64,000 nt of DNA. It comes from Bradyrhizobium sp. Y36 (lineage in GTDB: Bacteria > Pseudomonadota > Alphaproteobacteria > Rhizobiales > Xanthobacteraceae). Numbering within the stretch: position 1 is the stretch's first letter; the number at the start of each line of letters is the position of its first letter. Below the pieces are notes generated by a model. That model did not search any database. It was not told the origin of the DNA and saw only the letters and a program-made list of their open reading frames with translations. Below are positions 29,145-36,656 of the stretch, in pieces. The stretch covers positions 62,001-126,000 of the forward strand of contig NZ_NWTI01000004.1 of assembly GCF_002531575.1 (NCBI RefSeq). Direction: 5' to 3'. Made by a program: the position numbers and the translations under genes.

Positions 29145-30137
29145 TCACGAGCCGCTCTTCGGCAGATAGTCGTTGGTGTAGAACGCCTTCGGGTTCTCCT
29201 TGGCCTTGGCGTCGAGCCCGCCATATTCGACCAGTAGATTGACCGTCTCGGCCATGTTCTGGTCGGTGACCTGGAACGGCCGCTTTGTCTTGGTCTCTGC
29301 GGTCCGGTAGAGCGGGATGGTCAGCTCAAAGCCCTGCGTCAGCGTGTCGATCTTGCCGCCCTTGGGATTGGCATCGAGGATCGATTGCGCGGCGGCCTTC
29401 GGCTCCTTCTCGGCAGCTTCCACCGCCTTGGTCGTCGCCGACATGAAGCGGCGGACGAGGTCGGCATTGGCCTTCACATAGTCGGCATTGGCGATGATGC
29501 CGGAGGAGACCATGTTGATGCCGTAGTCGGCGAACTTGATCGGATAAACGTCCTTCCCGGTGGCGTCCTTGATCTTCATGGACTGGTCCATGACGTAGCC
29601 GAGCAACAGGTCGGCCTGGCCGTTGATGACGGCGTTGAGCTTGGTCTGGCCGTCACCTGCGACGGTCTGGAAATCGCTTTCCTTCAGGCCGGTCTTCTTC
29701 AGGAACAGCGGCCAGATCTGGGTCATGGAATCAGCCGGCGTGATCGCGACCGTCTTGCCCTTGATGTCCTCGGGCTTCCTGATGTTCTTGTCGACGAAGC
29801 CCATGGCGGACATCGGCGACGTCTGCAGCAGCACGCCGGTCGCAACCACGGGCGCGCCCTTGATGGCGGCGCGCATCATGGTGGGAACGTCGACATAGCC
29901 GAAGTCGGCGGTCTTGGCGGCGACGGCCTGCGTGGTCGCAGCCGAGCCGCGACCTTCCTGGATCTCGAGCTCGATGCCCTCGGCGGCATAGATGCCCTTG
30001 GCCTTGCCGTAATAGAACGGCGCGTGCTCGCCATAGACGTACCAGTTGAGCATCAGCACGACCTTGTCGGCGGCCTGCGCCGGCATCGCCGCGAACAGCA
30101 TCAGCGCCGCCGAGACAGCCCCAATCAACCTCTTCAT
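29145..30137 (-). CDS. ABC transporter substrate-binding protein, NMT1/THI5-like
   Basis: A 330-residue periplasmic binding protein. A signal peptide is clear (MKRLIGAVSAALMLFAAMPAQA before ADKV). The NMT1-type opening LNWYVYGEHAPFYYGKAKGIYAAEG and the TTQAVAAKTADFGYVD segment are typical of proteins that bind pyrimidine precursors, sulfonates, nitrates or aromatic acids. A GTG two codons upstream is in frame, but GGGAG spacing favours the ATG. It lies between the permease and ATPase genes of the same importer. Confidence 0.92.
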   Translation of the reverse strand: MKRLIGAVSAALMLFAAMPAQAADKVVLMLNWYVYGEHAPFYYGKAKGIYAAEGIELEIQEGRGSAATTQAVAAKTADFGYVDVPTMMRAAIKGAPVVATGVLLQTSPMSAMGFVDKNIRKPEDIKGKTVAITPADSMTQIWPLFLKKTGLKESDFQTVAGDGQTKLNAVINGQADLLLGYVMDQSMKIKDATGKDVYPIKFADYGINMVSSGIIANADYVKANADLVRRFMSATTKAVEAAEKEPKAAAQSILDANPKGGKIDTLTQGFELTIPLYRTAETKTKRPFQVTDQNMAETVNLLVEYGGLDAKAKENPKAFYTNDYLPKSGS

Positions 30138-30199
30138 CGTCACTCTCCCTTGCCCTTGTTGCGTCGGCCGTTGGTGGCCAATCGTTGCCGTGATTGTTG

Positions 30200-31009
30200 T
30201 TACGAAGCGAAAATCACGTCCTCGCGCTGGCTGACGTGCCAGGGAATGACCAGCTTCTCGATCCGGTCCACGATCCAGAACAGCACCACGCCGAGCAACG
30301 CCAGGATCACGAGCGCTGCGAACATCGTCGGCAGGTCGAAGGTGCCGATCGAACGCTGCATCACATACCCAATGCCGGAATTGGAGCCGACGAATTCGCC
30401 GACGACGGCGCCGACCACGGCGAGCGTCACGGACACTTTGAGGCCGGAGAAGATCGCCGGCAGCGCATGCGGCAGGTTCACCGCGCGGAACACCTGGAAG
30501 CGGCTGCCCTGCATGGCGCGGGCGAGATCGACCATGTCAGGATCGACGGACTTGAAGCCCTGCACCGCCGAGACCACGACCGGGAAAAACCCGAGCAGGA
30601 AGGCCGAGATCACTTTCGGAATGATGCCGAAGCCGAACCACACCACGAACAGCGGCGCGATCGCGATCTTCGGCACGGACTGAGAGAATACAAGCAGCGG
30701 ATAGACGTAGCTCTCCACCGTCCTGGAACCCGCGATCAGCATCGCGACGGGAATGCCGAACAGCGCCGACAGCAGGAAGCCGCACACGGTCGCATAGGTG
30801 GTCGGCCAGGACTGGCGCAGCAGCTCCGGCCATTCGGTGCGCAGCACGGCGAGAACATCGCCCGGCGACGGGATCTGATAGGCGGGAATCCTGAACAACC
30901 GGATCGACAAATCCCAGGCGACGACGATGAAGACCAGGAACAAGAACGGCCGAACCCAGGCCGCATTCAGCATCCTGGAGACAGCGTGTTGCGGCTTCGG
31001 CTCGGCCAA
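30200..31009 (-). CDS. ABC transporter permease, NitT/TauT family
   Basis: A 269-residue inner-membrane permease with six predicted helices beginning FLFLVFIVVAWDLSIRLF. The coupling loop is visible as DLARAMQGSRFQVFRAVNLPHALPAIFSGLKVSVT. It is the first structural gene after the TetR regulator in the leftward operon. The 317 bases before it hold a repeat and a candidate operator. Confidence 0.93.
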   Translation of the reverse strand: MAEPKPQHAVSRMLNAAWVRPFLFLVFIVVAWDLSIRLFRIPAYQIPSPGDVLAVLRTEWPELLRQSWPTTYATVCGFLLSALFGIPVAMLIAGSRTVESYVYPLLVFSQSVPKIAIAPLFVVWFGFGIIPKVISAFLLGFFPVVVSAVQGFKSVDPDMVDLARAMQGSRFQVFRAVNLPHALPAIFSGLKVSVTLAVVGAVVGEFVGSNSGIGYVMQRSIGTFDLPTMFAALVILALLGVVLFWIVDRIEKLVIPWHVSQREDVIFAS

Positions 31010-31056
31010 ATTTCACTCCCGACAGTCTTCTTCGTTGTGGTGAGAAATTAACCCGT

Positions 31057-31073
31057 TGGATAAATACTGTCCA
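31057..31073 (-). promoter_or_regulatory. Candidate operator upstream of the importer operon
   Basis: TGGATAAATACTGTCCA is an inverted repeat of TGGA and TCCA half-sites with an AT-rich centre, 47 bases before the permease start. Its length and position would suit the TetR-type regulator encoded 250 bases upstream. The evidence is only symmetry and location. Confidence 0.35.
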
Positions 31074-31118
31074 GAGCTTTCCCTGTGACGTTTTGCGGCG
31101 GTGGTTCCCAACAATCGG

Positions 31119-31146
31119 CGTCGTCCTAGCCTATGCCAGGACGACG
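31119..31146. promoter_or_regulatory. Perfect 9-base inverted repeat
   Basis: CGTCGTCCT and AGGACGACG are exact reverse complements around a 10-base loop. It stands between the family D repeat and the importer promoter region. There is no T-run, so a terminator is unlikely. It could be a remnant of another repeat family or an operator. Confidence 0.45.
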
Positions 31147-31180
31147 ACGATGGGGAGGAAGGTCGCGCCCCACTGTAGGT

Positions 31181-31280
31181 GTCATTCCCCGCGAAGGCCG
31201 GGAATCCAGTACGCCGCTGCCTTTCCGTCCCCACCAGCGTCTCTGGAATACTGGATTGCCCGCCTTCGCGGGCAATGACG
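31181..31280. repeat. Dispersed palindromic repeat, family D, copy 1
   Basis: A 100-base element. GTCATTCCCCGCGAAGGC and GCCTTCGCGGGCAATGAC form the outer arms, and GGAATCCAGTA is matched by ATACTGGATT inside. The second copy is at 60705-60805, where the central TCTCTGGAATACTGGAT is shared. Confidence 0.85.
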
Positions 31281-31326
31281 GCGGAGATTGGAGGAAACGG
31301 CGGACGATCCGTCCACCGACGCGCGG

Positions 31327-32034
31327 CTAAACCGTCTGCACCACCGCGGCGCGCGACTTTGGCGCCTTCGCGATCTCGAACAGCGCGACGGACTTGCCCG
31401 TCAGCGCGGCCAGCACGAGGCCGACCATGTGGGCGAGCCGTTCGTCCTTGGCTTTCTTGTCCAGCAGGTCGCGACCGAAGATCACGCTCAGCGTGGCCGA
31501 GTTCGAGAGGTAGAAGAAGCAGAGCCCTGCGATCGAGATGTAGAGCTGCACCGGATCGACCGCGACCTGGAAATCGCCGCTGTCGACGCCGCGCCGCACC
31601 ACGGTGCCGATCATCTCGACGAAGGGCGAGTGCATCGACTTGACCCTGGTCGACTTCTTCAGGTGCTTTGCGCGCGCGAGATTCTCGGTCTGCAGCAGCG
31701 ACAGGAATTCCGGATTGCGCAGGAAATAATTCCAGGTGAACTCGATCAGGCGACGGATCGCCTCGGGCGGATCGAGATGCTCGAGATCGAGCCCACGCTC
31801 CTCGCTGCGGATCTTGTCGTAGGCGCCTTCCAGCACCGCCAGATAGAGCTCGTCCTTGTTGCCGACATGGTAGTACAGCATGCGCTTGTTGGCGCCGGCC
31901 TTGGCCGCGATGCGGTCGACACGCGCACCGGCAAGGCCATGGGCGGAAAACTCCTGCTTGGCGGCTTCCAGAATGCGCAGCCGCATCCCCTCGGGATCAC
32001 GCTGCCATTTCAGAGTTCGCTTTGCCTTCGCCAA
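31327..32034 (-). CDS. TetR-family regulator of the catabolic operon
   Basis: A 235-residue TetR-type regulator. The DNA-binding helices are GARVDRIAAKAGANKRMLYYHVGNKDELYLAVLEG (about 36-70), close in wording to the RutR/pyrimidine or aromatic-responsive branch. It is read in the same direction as, and just upstream of, the NitT/TauT importer and pathway genes, which it most likely controls. Its ligand is presumably the pathway substrate or an intermediate. The start MAKAKRTLKWQRDPEG is the first available one. Confidence 0.87.
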   Translation of the reverse strand: MAKAKRTLKWQRDPEGMRLRILEAAKQEFSAHGLAGARVDRIAAKAGANKRMLYYHVGNKDELYLAVLEGAYDKIRSEERGLDLEHLDPPEAIRRLIEFTWNYFLRNPEFLSLLQTENLARAKHLKKSTRVKSMHSPFVEMIGTVVRRGVDSGDFQVAVDPVQLYISIAGLCFFYLSNSATLSVIFGRDLLDKKAKDERLAHMVGLVLAALTGKSVALFEIAKAPKSRAAVVQTV

Positions 32035-32084
32035 ACCGGATGCTCGCTGCGGTGGTCAAGGTATGGCGTGTAGCATGCCGCTTC

Positions 32085-32170
32085 CGTCATTGCGAGGAGC
32101 GAAGCGACGAAGCAATCCAGACTGCCGCCGCGGCGGGATTCTGGATTGCTTCGCTGCGCTCGCAATGACG
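32085..32170. repeat. Dispersed palindromic repeat, family B, copy 2
   Basis: This is nearly identical to 25274-25359: CGTCATTGCGAGGAGCGAAG at the left arm and GCTTCGCTGCGCTCGCAATGACG at the right, with GCAATCCAGACTGCCGCCGCG in the middle. It lies between the TetR gene and a family C repeat. Confidence 0.88.
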
Positions 32171-32202
32171 GGGTTAAGAGGGCGGCGCCGAAAAGCCAGT
32201 CT

Positions 32203-32294
32203 CGTAGGGTGGGCAAAGGCGCACTTGCGCCGTGCCCACGTCTTCGCATCCATTGGGCAAAGACGTGGGCACGCTTCGCTTTGCCCACCCTACG
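32203..32294. repeat. Dispersed palindromic repeat, family C, copy 1
   Basis: Arms CGTAGGGTGGGCAAAG and CTTTGCCCACCCTACG are exact inverted repeats, and CGTGCCCACGTCTT is matched inside by AAGACGTGGGCACG. Copies are at 47209-47298 and, as a GTAGGATGGGG variant, at 44398-44503. It ends 26 bases before the VOC gene stop, so it could also end that transcript. Confidence 0.88.
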
Positions 32295-32320
32295 GGAGTC
32301 TTCGAGCGCAGCGACCGCCC

Positions 32321-33169
32321 CTACTTTACCGGCTTCGGCGAGCGCTCCAAGAGCACCGTCTGAATCCCGCAGGCGCCGCTCCGCACCGTCATGATCCGCG
32401 TGCCCGGCTTGCGGCCGTTGCGGACATCGGTGACGTCGAGGCCGGCCGCGATCAGGCGGACGCGGGTGGCGTCGATGTCACCGACGCGCCAGCTCAGGCC
32501 CCAGAGCCGGTCATGTTGGGGATCACCGCCGGCGACGGGCCGACGCACCACCTCGACGATGAGGTCGCCGCAACGGAAGAACATCAGCTGGCCCCAATCC
32601 TGATGCGAGCGATCGAGCGCCAGGTCGAGGCCGAGCCGCGCGCCGTAGAGCGCGGCGGCACGTTCCGAATCCTCGGTGGTGATCACGACATGGTCGAGGC
32701 CGTCGATCGGCGCCATGTCAGTCGCCACCGATTTGGGGCGCTCGTCGGCAAGCTCGAGGAAGAACATGCGCACGCCGCGTGTGAGTTCCGTGGCGGCGCG
32801 CGTGCGTTTCCAGTGCAGCACGGCTCCCGCTTCGGCGTCGCTGCTTTCCACCTCGGTGACGGGGTCAGGCTTCAAGGCCACCCGCTCCAGCCGCCGGTGC
32901 ATCCTGCTCATGTCTGCGACGCGAAAGCACAGGCTGGCGAGCATGCCCTCCTGGTCATCGAGCAGCGCACGCATCCGGTCCGCCGTCGCGGTGAAGCCGC
33001 TCGGCGCCATCAGCTCGATCGTCATGTTGTCCAGCGTGAACAGCACGCGATCGGCGCCCTCGCCGGAATTCTGCCAGGCTGGCGCGCGGGCAAGCAGCGT
33101 CTGATAGGCCGCCTTGGCCGCATCGATGTCCCTGACCAGGACGACGACGTGATCGAGGCCCGTGATCAT
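32321..33169 (-). CDS. VOC (glyoxalase/dioxygenase-fold) family protein with two VOC modules
   Basis: A 282-residue protein with two vicinal-oxygen-chelate modules. The first begins ITGLDHVVVLVRDIDAAKAAYQTLL and the second PIDGLDHVVITTEDSERAAALYGARLGL. The conserved histidine in each DHVV and acidic residue in LIVEVVRR of the second module could bind a metal. GGGGGAG precedes the start closely. The gene stands alone and is divergent from the sugar kinase pair. Reaction unknown: lyase, isomerase, dioxygenase and resistance functions all occur in this fold. Confidence 0.85.
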   Translation of the reverse strand: MITGLDHVVVLVRDIDAAKAAYQTLLARAPAWQNSGEGADRVLFTLDNMTIELMAPSGFTATADRMRALLDDQEGMLASLCFRVADMSRMHRRLERVALKPDPVTEVESSDAEAGAVLHWKRTRAATELTRGVRMFFLELADERPKSVATDMAPIDGLDHVVITTEDSERAAALYGARLGLDLALDRSHQDWGQLMFFRCGDLIVEVVRRPVAGGDPQHDRLWGLSWRVGDIDATRVRLIAAGLDVTDVRNGRKPGTRIMTVRSGACGIQTVLLERSPKPVK

Positions 33170-33381
33170 CTCTCCCCCTTTTGATCGGCCTGGAACCCTG
33201 TCAGCCGAAACACGGCGTTTGTCCGGGCTTGGCATCGCCCGGTGATGGTCGTATTCCGGCCGCATGCTGACCTCAAGCGCTTCGGGCGGCAGTTTTGCGA
33301 ATAATTTCAGCGATCCCTCGGCGGAACCGGTGCTAAAGTACGCGCGTCGGCCGGGACAACAAAGCGCATGACGGACAAGCA

Positions 33382-34275
33382 ATGCAGGCTCTCTTCATCG
33401 GACAGACCTATATCGACGTCGTCTTCATCACCGACCACATGCCGACCGGCGACGAGAAGCACGTGGCCTCGGACTACGCGGTCTCCTTCGGCGGCAACGC
33501 GGTGACGGCGGCATTCTGCTGCGCCAAGCTCGGCATCGTGCCCGATCTGATCGCGACCGCGGCCAATGACTGGCTGGGGCGCATGTTCCAGGACATGTGC
33601 GCGAAATACGCGATCTCGCTGCACGGGCGGAAGGTGAACCAGTCCTCACTCTCCTTCATCATGCCCAAGGACGGCAAGCGCGCCATCGTCCGCTGCCGCG
33701 ACGACGAACACATTCATCCATTCCCGATGCTCAATCTCGGCGGCTGCCGCGCGCTGCATGTCGACGGCCATCAACCGGACGCCGCGATCCACTACGCCAA
33801 GGTCTGCCGCGAGGCCGGCATTTTGACCTCGCTCGACGGCGGCGGACTGCGCACCAACACGCATGAGCTCCTGGAATTCATCGACGTCGCCATCGTCGCC
33901 GAGCGGCTGTGCGAGCAGATGGACCTGACGCCGGAGAAGATGCTCGACTATCTCAAGAGCCGCGGCTGCAAGATCGGCGGCGTCACCATGGGCGAGAAGG
34001 GATTGCTCTGGTACGACGAGACCGGGACGGTGCAGGTGATGCCGGCGATGCCGATCCCGCGCGAGCGCGTGATCGACACCAATGGTGCCGGCGACGTATT
34101 CCACGGCGCCTATGTCTATTCCTATCTCGCCCATCCCGGCAAAAGCTGGCGCGAGCATTTCGATTTCGCGCGCGCCGCCTCGACCTTCAAGATCCAGCGC
34201 CTCGGCAACGAGGCCGGCCTGCCGACCCTTGTGGACATCGCCAAAGTCAGGCACGAGTTCGAGGTCAGGGTCTAG
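33382..34275 (+). CDS. PfkB-family sugar kinase
   Basis: A 297-residue ribokinase-fold kinase. The N-terminal signature is FGGNAVTAAFCCAKLG, with the sugar-binding start IGQTYIDVVF. The catalytic motif DTNGAGDVFHGAYVYSYL near residue 232 contains the general base aspartate. It is followed after 19 bases by a second ribokinase-type gene. Relatives include kinases for ketohexoses and sulfofructose, but the sequence alone does not decide. It may phosphorylate a product of a neighbouring sugar pathway. Confidence 0.9.
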   Translation: MQALFIGQTYIDVVFITDHMPTGDEKHVASDYAVSFGGNAVTAAFCCAKLGIVPDLIATAANDWLGRMFQDMCAKYAISLHGRKVNQSSLSFIMPKDGKRAIVRCRDDEHIHPFPMLNLGGCRALHVDGHQPDAAIHYAKVCREAGILTSLDGGGLRTNTHELLEFIDVAIVAERLCEQMDLTPEKMLDYLKSRGCKIGGVTMGEKGLLWYDETGTVQVMPAMPIPRERVIDTNGAGDVFHGAYVYSYLAHPGKSWREHFDFARAASTFKIQRLGNEAGLPTLVDIAKVRHEFEVRV

Positions 34276-34294
34276 GATTTCGCAAGGTCACATC

Positions 34295-35209
34295 ATGGGG
34301 CGCGTCTTCATCGCTGGCAGCATCAACATGGATGTGGTGGCGACCGCCGATCGCCATCCGAAGGTCGGCGAGACCGTCGCCGGCCGGCAGGTGCTGTATT
34401 TCCCGGGCGGCAAGGGGGCGAACCAGGCGGTGGCGGCGTCACGGCTCGGCGCGCAGACCACGCTGGTCGGGCGGCTGGGCAAGGATGCGTTCGGCGCGGA
34501 GCTGCGCACGTTCCTGGGCGCGCAAGGCATCGATCTCGGCTCCGTCCGCGACGCCGACACCCACACCGGCACGGCGATCATCACGGTCGCCGCCTCCGAC
34601 AACACCATCGTCGTCGTTCCCGGCAGCAATGCGCAGGTCAGCGCGGACGATGTCGCGGATGTGCCGCTGACGAGGGGCGACGTCGCCGTCAGCCAGTTCG
34701 AAATCCCGCTGCCGACCATTGCCGCGTTCTTTGCGCGGGCGCGTGATGCTGGCGCCACGACGGTGCTCAACCCGGCGCCTGCACGGACGATGTCGAGCGA
34801 GTTGCTGGCGCTGGTCGACATCCTCGTGCTGAACGAGACCGAGCTCGGCTTCTTCGCCGATACCGAGCTTTCGGACAGCGACGAGGCCGCAAGAATCATC
34901 GACGTCGCACGAAAACTTCAGGCGCACACGAGCCAGACCATCTGCGTGACACTCGGCAAGCGCGGCGTGCTCGCGCTGGCGGGACACGAGGAATTTGCCG
35001 TGCCGGGCCGCGCGGTGAAGGCCGTTGACACCACAGGCGCCGGCGACTGCTTCGTCGGCGCGCTGGCAGCGCAGCTCGCCAGCGGCGCGGCTCTACGCAC
35101 CGCCCTCACCTTCGCCAATGCGGCGGCCTCGATCAGCGTACAGCGGATGGGCGCCGGACCGTCGATGCCGACGGCCACGGAGGTCGCGGCTGTTCTCGGC
35201 GCCAGTTGA
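34295..35209 (+). CDS. rbsK: Ribokinase
   Basis: A 304-residue ribokinase. The substrate-binding motif is GGKGANQAVAASRLGA (about 38-53). The mid-protein NPAPA and NETELG segments and the catalytic DTTGAGDCFVGALAAQL are all canonical. The frame is open far upstream inside the previous gene, but MGRVFIAGSINMDVV is the standard RbsK start. It lies directly after the PfkB gene and ends immediately against the convergent flavoprotein gene. No ribose transporter is adjacent, so substrate could be another pentose or nucleoside sugar. Confidence 0.88.
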   Translation: MGRVFIAGSINMDVVATADRHPKVGETVAGRQVLYFPGGKGANQAVAASRLGAQTTLVGRLGKDAFGAELRTFLGAQGIDLGSVRDADTHTGTAIITVAASDNTIVVVPGSNAQVSADDVADVPLTRGDVAVSQFEIPLPTIAAFFARARDAGATTVLNPAPARTMSSELLALVDILVLNETELGFFADTELSDSDEAARIIDVARKLQAHTSQTICVTLGKRGVLALAGHEEFAVPGRAVKAVDTTGAGDCFVGALAAQLASGAALRTALTFANAAASISVQRMGAGPSMPTATEVAAVLGAS

Positions 35210-36427
35210 TCACGCCAGGGCGCTCTTCAGGTCGAAGCTTTCGTCGGCGGCCTGCTCCGGCGTGATCGAGCGGTTCATGCCCTGCAAGCGACGGCCGAAC
35301 ATGTGGTCCCCCGCACGGTTGATCGATTCGATGCCGAGCAGTTGGTCGCCCTTGTAGCAGAACGCCGAAAACGCCTTCCTGGCGGGATCACCGCGCAGCA
35401 CGACGCGGTCGTAGCCGGTGGTCAGCCCCGCGATCTGGAGCTTGTCGTCGCCCTGATCGCTCCAGAACCAGGGATGGCCGTCATAAGGCTTCTTGTCGCC
35501 AGTCAGCCGCGCCGCGAGGCAGCGGGCGTGGTCGGTGGCGTTCTGCACCGATTCCAGCCGCAGCGATCCGCCGAAGCGCGGGCTCGCAAACAGCGCGCAA
35601 TCGCCGATGGCCGAGATGTTGGGGTCAGCCGTCGCGAGATATTCGTCGACGATGATGCCGGCGGCAACCGGCAGCCCCGCCTCGGCCGCGAGCTCGATGT
35701 TCGGCAGCACGCCGACGCCGACCACGACGAGGTCGGCGGGCAGATGCCGTCCGTCGCTCAAGGAAACGCCGGTGACCTTGCCGCCTTCGGCCTCGATCGA
35801 GGTGGCCTGCACACCGAGGTGGATGCGGATGCCGGCCTCGCGATGCCGGGCCTGGAAATACTCCGAAACCTCCGCGGTCACCGCGCGCGCCATCACGCGC
35901 GGGGCAAGCTCGAGCACGTCGACGTCGAGGCCCTTGATCCGCGCGGTGGCGGCGAACTCGAGGCCGATGAAGCCGGCGCCGATGATCACCGCCCGCGTTT
36001 TGGACGGCATGATCGCACGCAGCGCCTCGCTCTCGTCGAGAATGCGCAGATATTTCACGTCCGCCAGATTGGCATTGGGCAGATCGAGCAGCCGGTTGCG
36101 CGCGCCGGTGGCCAGCACGAGATGGCCGTAATCGAGCGTCTCGCCCGAGGCAAGGTGCAGCTTGCGCTCCGAGCGGGCGATCGACACCGCGCGGCCCGCG
36201 ATCAGCTCGATCTTCTGGTCCTGGTAGAATTTTTCCGGGCGGAACATCAGGCTCTCGGGCCCGGCCGAGCCCTTGATGTAAGCCTTGGACAGCGGCGGCC
36301 GCTGATAGGGCAGATGCGCCTCGTCATTGATCAGGCAGACGCGGCCGGCAAAGCCGGCCTGACGCAGCGAGGCCGCGACCTGATAGCCGCCATGGCCGGC
36401 ACCGACGATGATCACCGGGCCGGTCAT
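35210..36427 (-). CDS. FAD-dependent NAD(P)H-ferredoxin reductase-like protein
   Basis: A 405-residue flavoprotein of the rubredoxin/putidaredoxin-reductase group. The FAD-binding dinucleotide motif is VIIVGAGHGGYQVAASL at the N-terminus, the NAD(P) motif RAVIIGAGFIGLEFAATA near 143, and the second FAD motif ISAIGDCALF near 270. The C-terminal domain is the reductase dimer domain. It could supply electrons to the P450 at 21883 through an unlinked ferredoxin, but that is inference. A strong ribosome site serves a 13-codon upstream frame rather than this ATG, so translation may be coupled. MGCPMTGPV, four codons earlier, is an alternative start. Confidence 0.9.
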   Translation of the reverse strand: MTGPVIIVGAGHGGYQVAASLRQAGFAGRVCLINDEAHLPYQRPPLSKAYIKGSAGPESLMFRPEKFYQDQKIELIAGRAVSIARSERKLHLASGETLDYGHLVLATGARNRLLDLPNANLADVKYLRILDESEALRAIMPSKTRAVIIGAGFIGLEFAATARIKGLDVDVLELAPRVMARAVTAEVSEYFQARHREAGIRIHLGVQATSIEAEGGKVTGVSLSDGRHLPADLVVVGVGVLPNIELAAEAGLPVAAGIIVDEYLATADPNISAIGDCALFASPRFGGSLRLESVQNATDHARCLAARLTGDKKPYDGHPWFWSDQGDDKLQIAGLTTGYDRVVLRGDPARKAFSAFCYKGDQLLGIESINRAGDHMFGRRLQGMNRSITPEQAADESFDLKSALA

Positions 36428-36465
36428 CGGACAGCCCATTTCCGGAAGACACGAGCGTGACCCAT
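36424..36465 (-). CDS. 13-codon leader reading frame before the flavoprotein gene
   Basis: ATG at 36465 opens a 13-residue peptide (MGHARVFRKWAVR) whose TGA overlaps the flavoprotein ATG by 4 bases. The best ribosome-binding site of the region (GAGAGGAG, 5 bases before this ATG) serves this frame. It may be a translational-coupling leader or simply chance. The peptide has no attenuation-type codon run. Confidence 0.35.
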   Translation of the reverse strand: MGHARVFRKWAVR

Positions 36466-36617
36466 GTCGTCTCCTCTCTCGCTGATTTTGGTTTGCGGGC
36501 CTTAGGAGGAGCCGGCGCTCGTGTCCGTCCCTTGGAAAAGGCACGCCTATTTGAGCCTATCGTTCCGTCCAGTGCAAGGGTGCACCGCGGGGATTGTCTC
36601 CCCCCGCCTTCTGCGAT

Positions 36618-36631
36618 TTAGTCGCGACTAA
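36618..36631. promoter_or_regulatory. Perfect 14-base palindrome upstream of the crotonase-fold gene
   Basis: TTAGTCGCGACTAA is an exact palindrome without spacer. It lies 25 bases upstream of the chosen start of the enoyl-CoA hydratase-like gene and inside the divergent control region shared with the flavoprotein gene. It looks like an operator. No regulator gene is adjacent. Confidence 0.5.
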
Positions 36632-36656
36632 CCACCTCATGCCGGGGATATCCAGG

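Larger units (their letters stand above)
31010..31326. other. 317-base gap between TetR gene and importer operon
   Basis: No gene is supported here. From right to left it holds a family D palindromic repeat (31181-31280), a short perfect dyad (31119-31146), a TGGA-N9-TCCA dyad (31057-31073) and the leader of the permease gene. The promoter of the importer operon should lie here, but I cannot pick a confident -10 and -35 pair. Confidence 0.7.
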
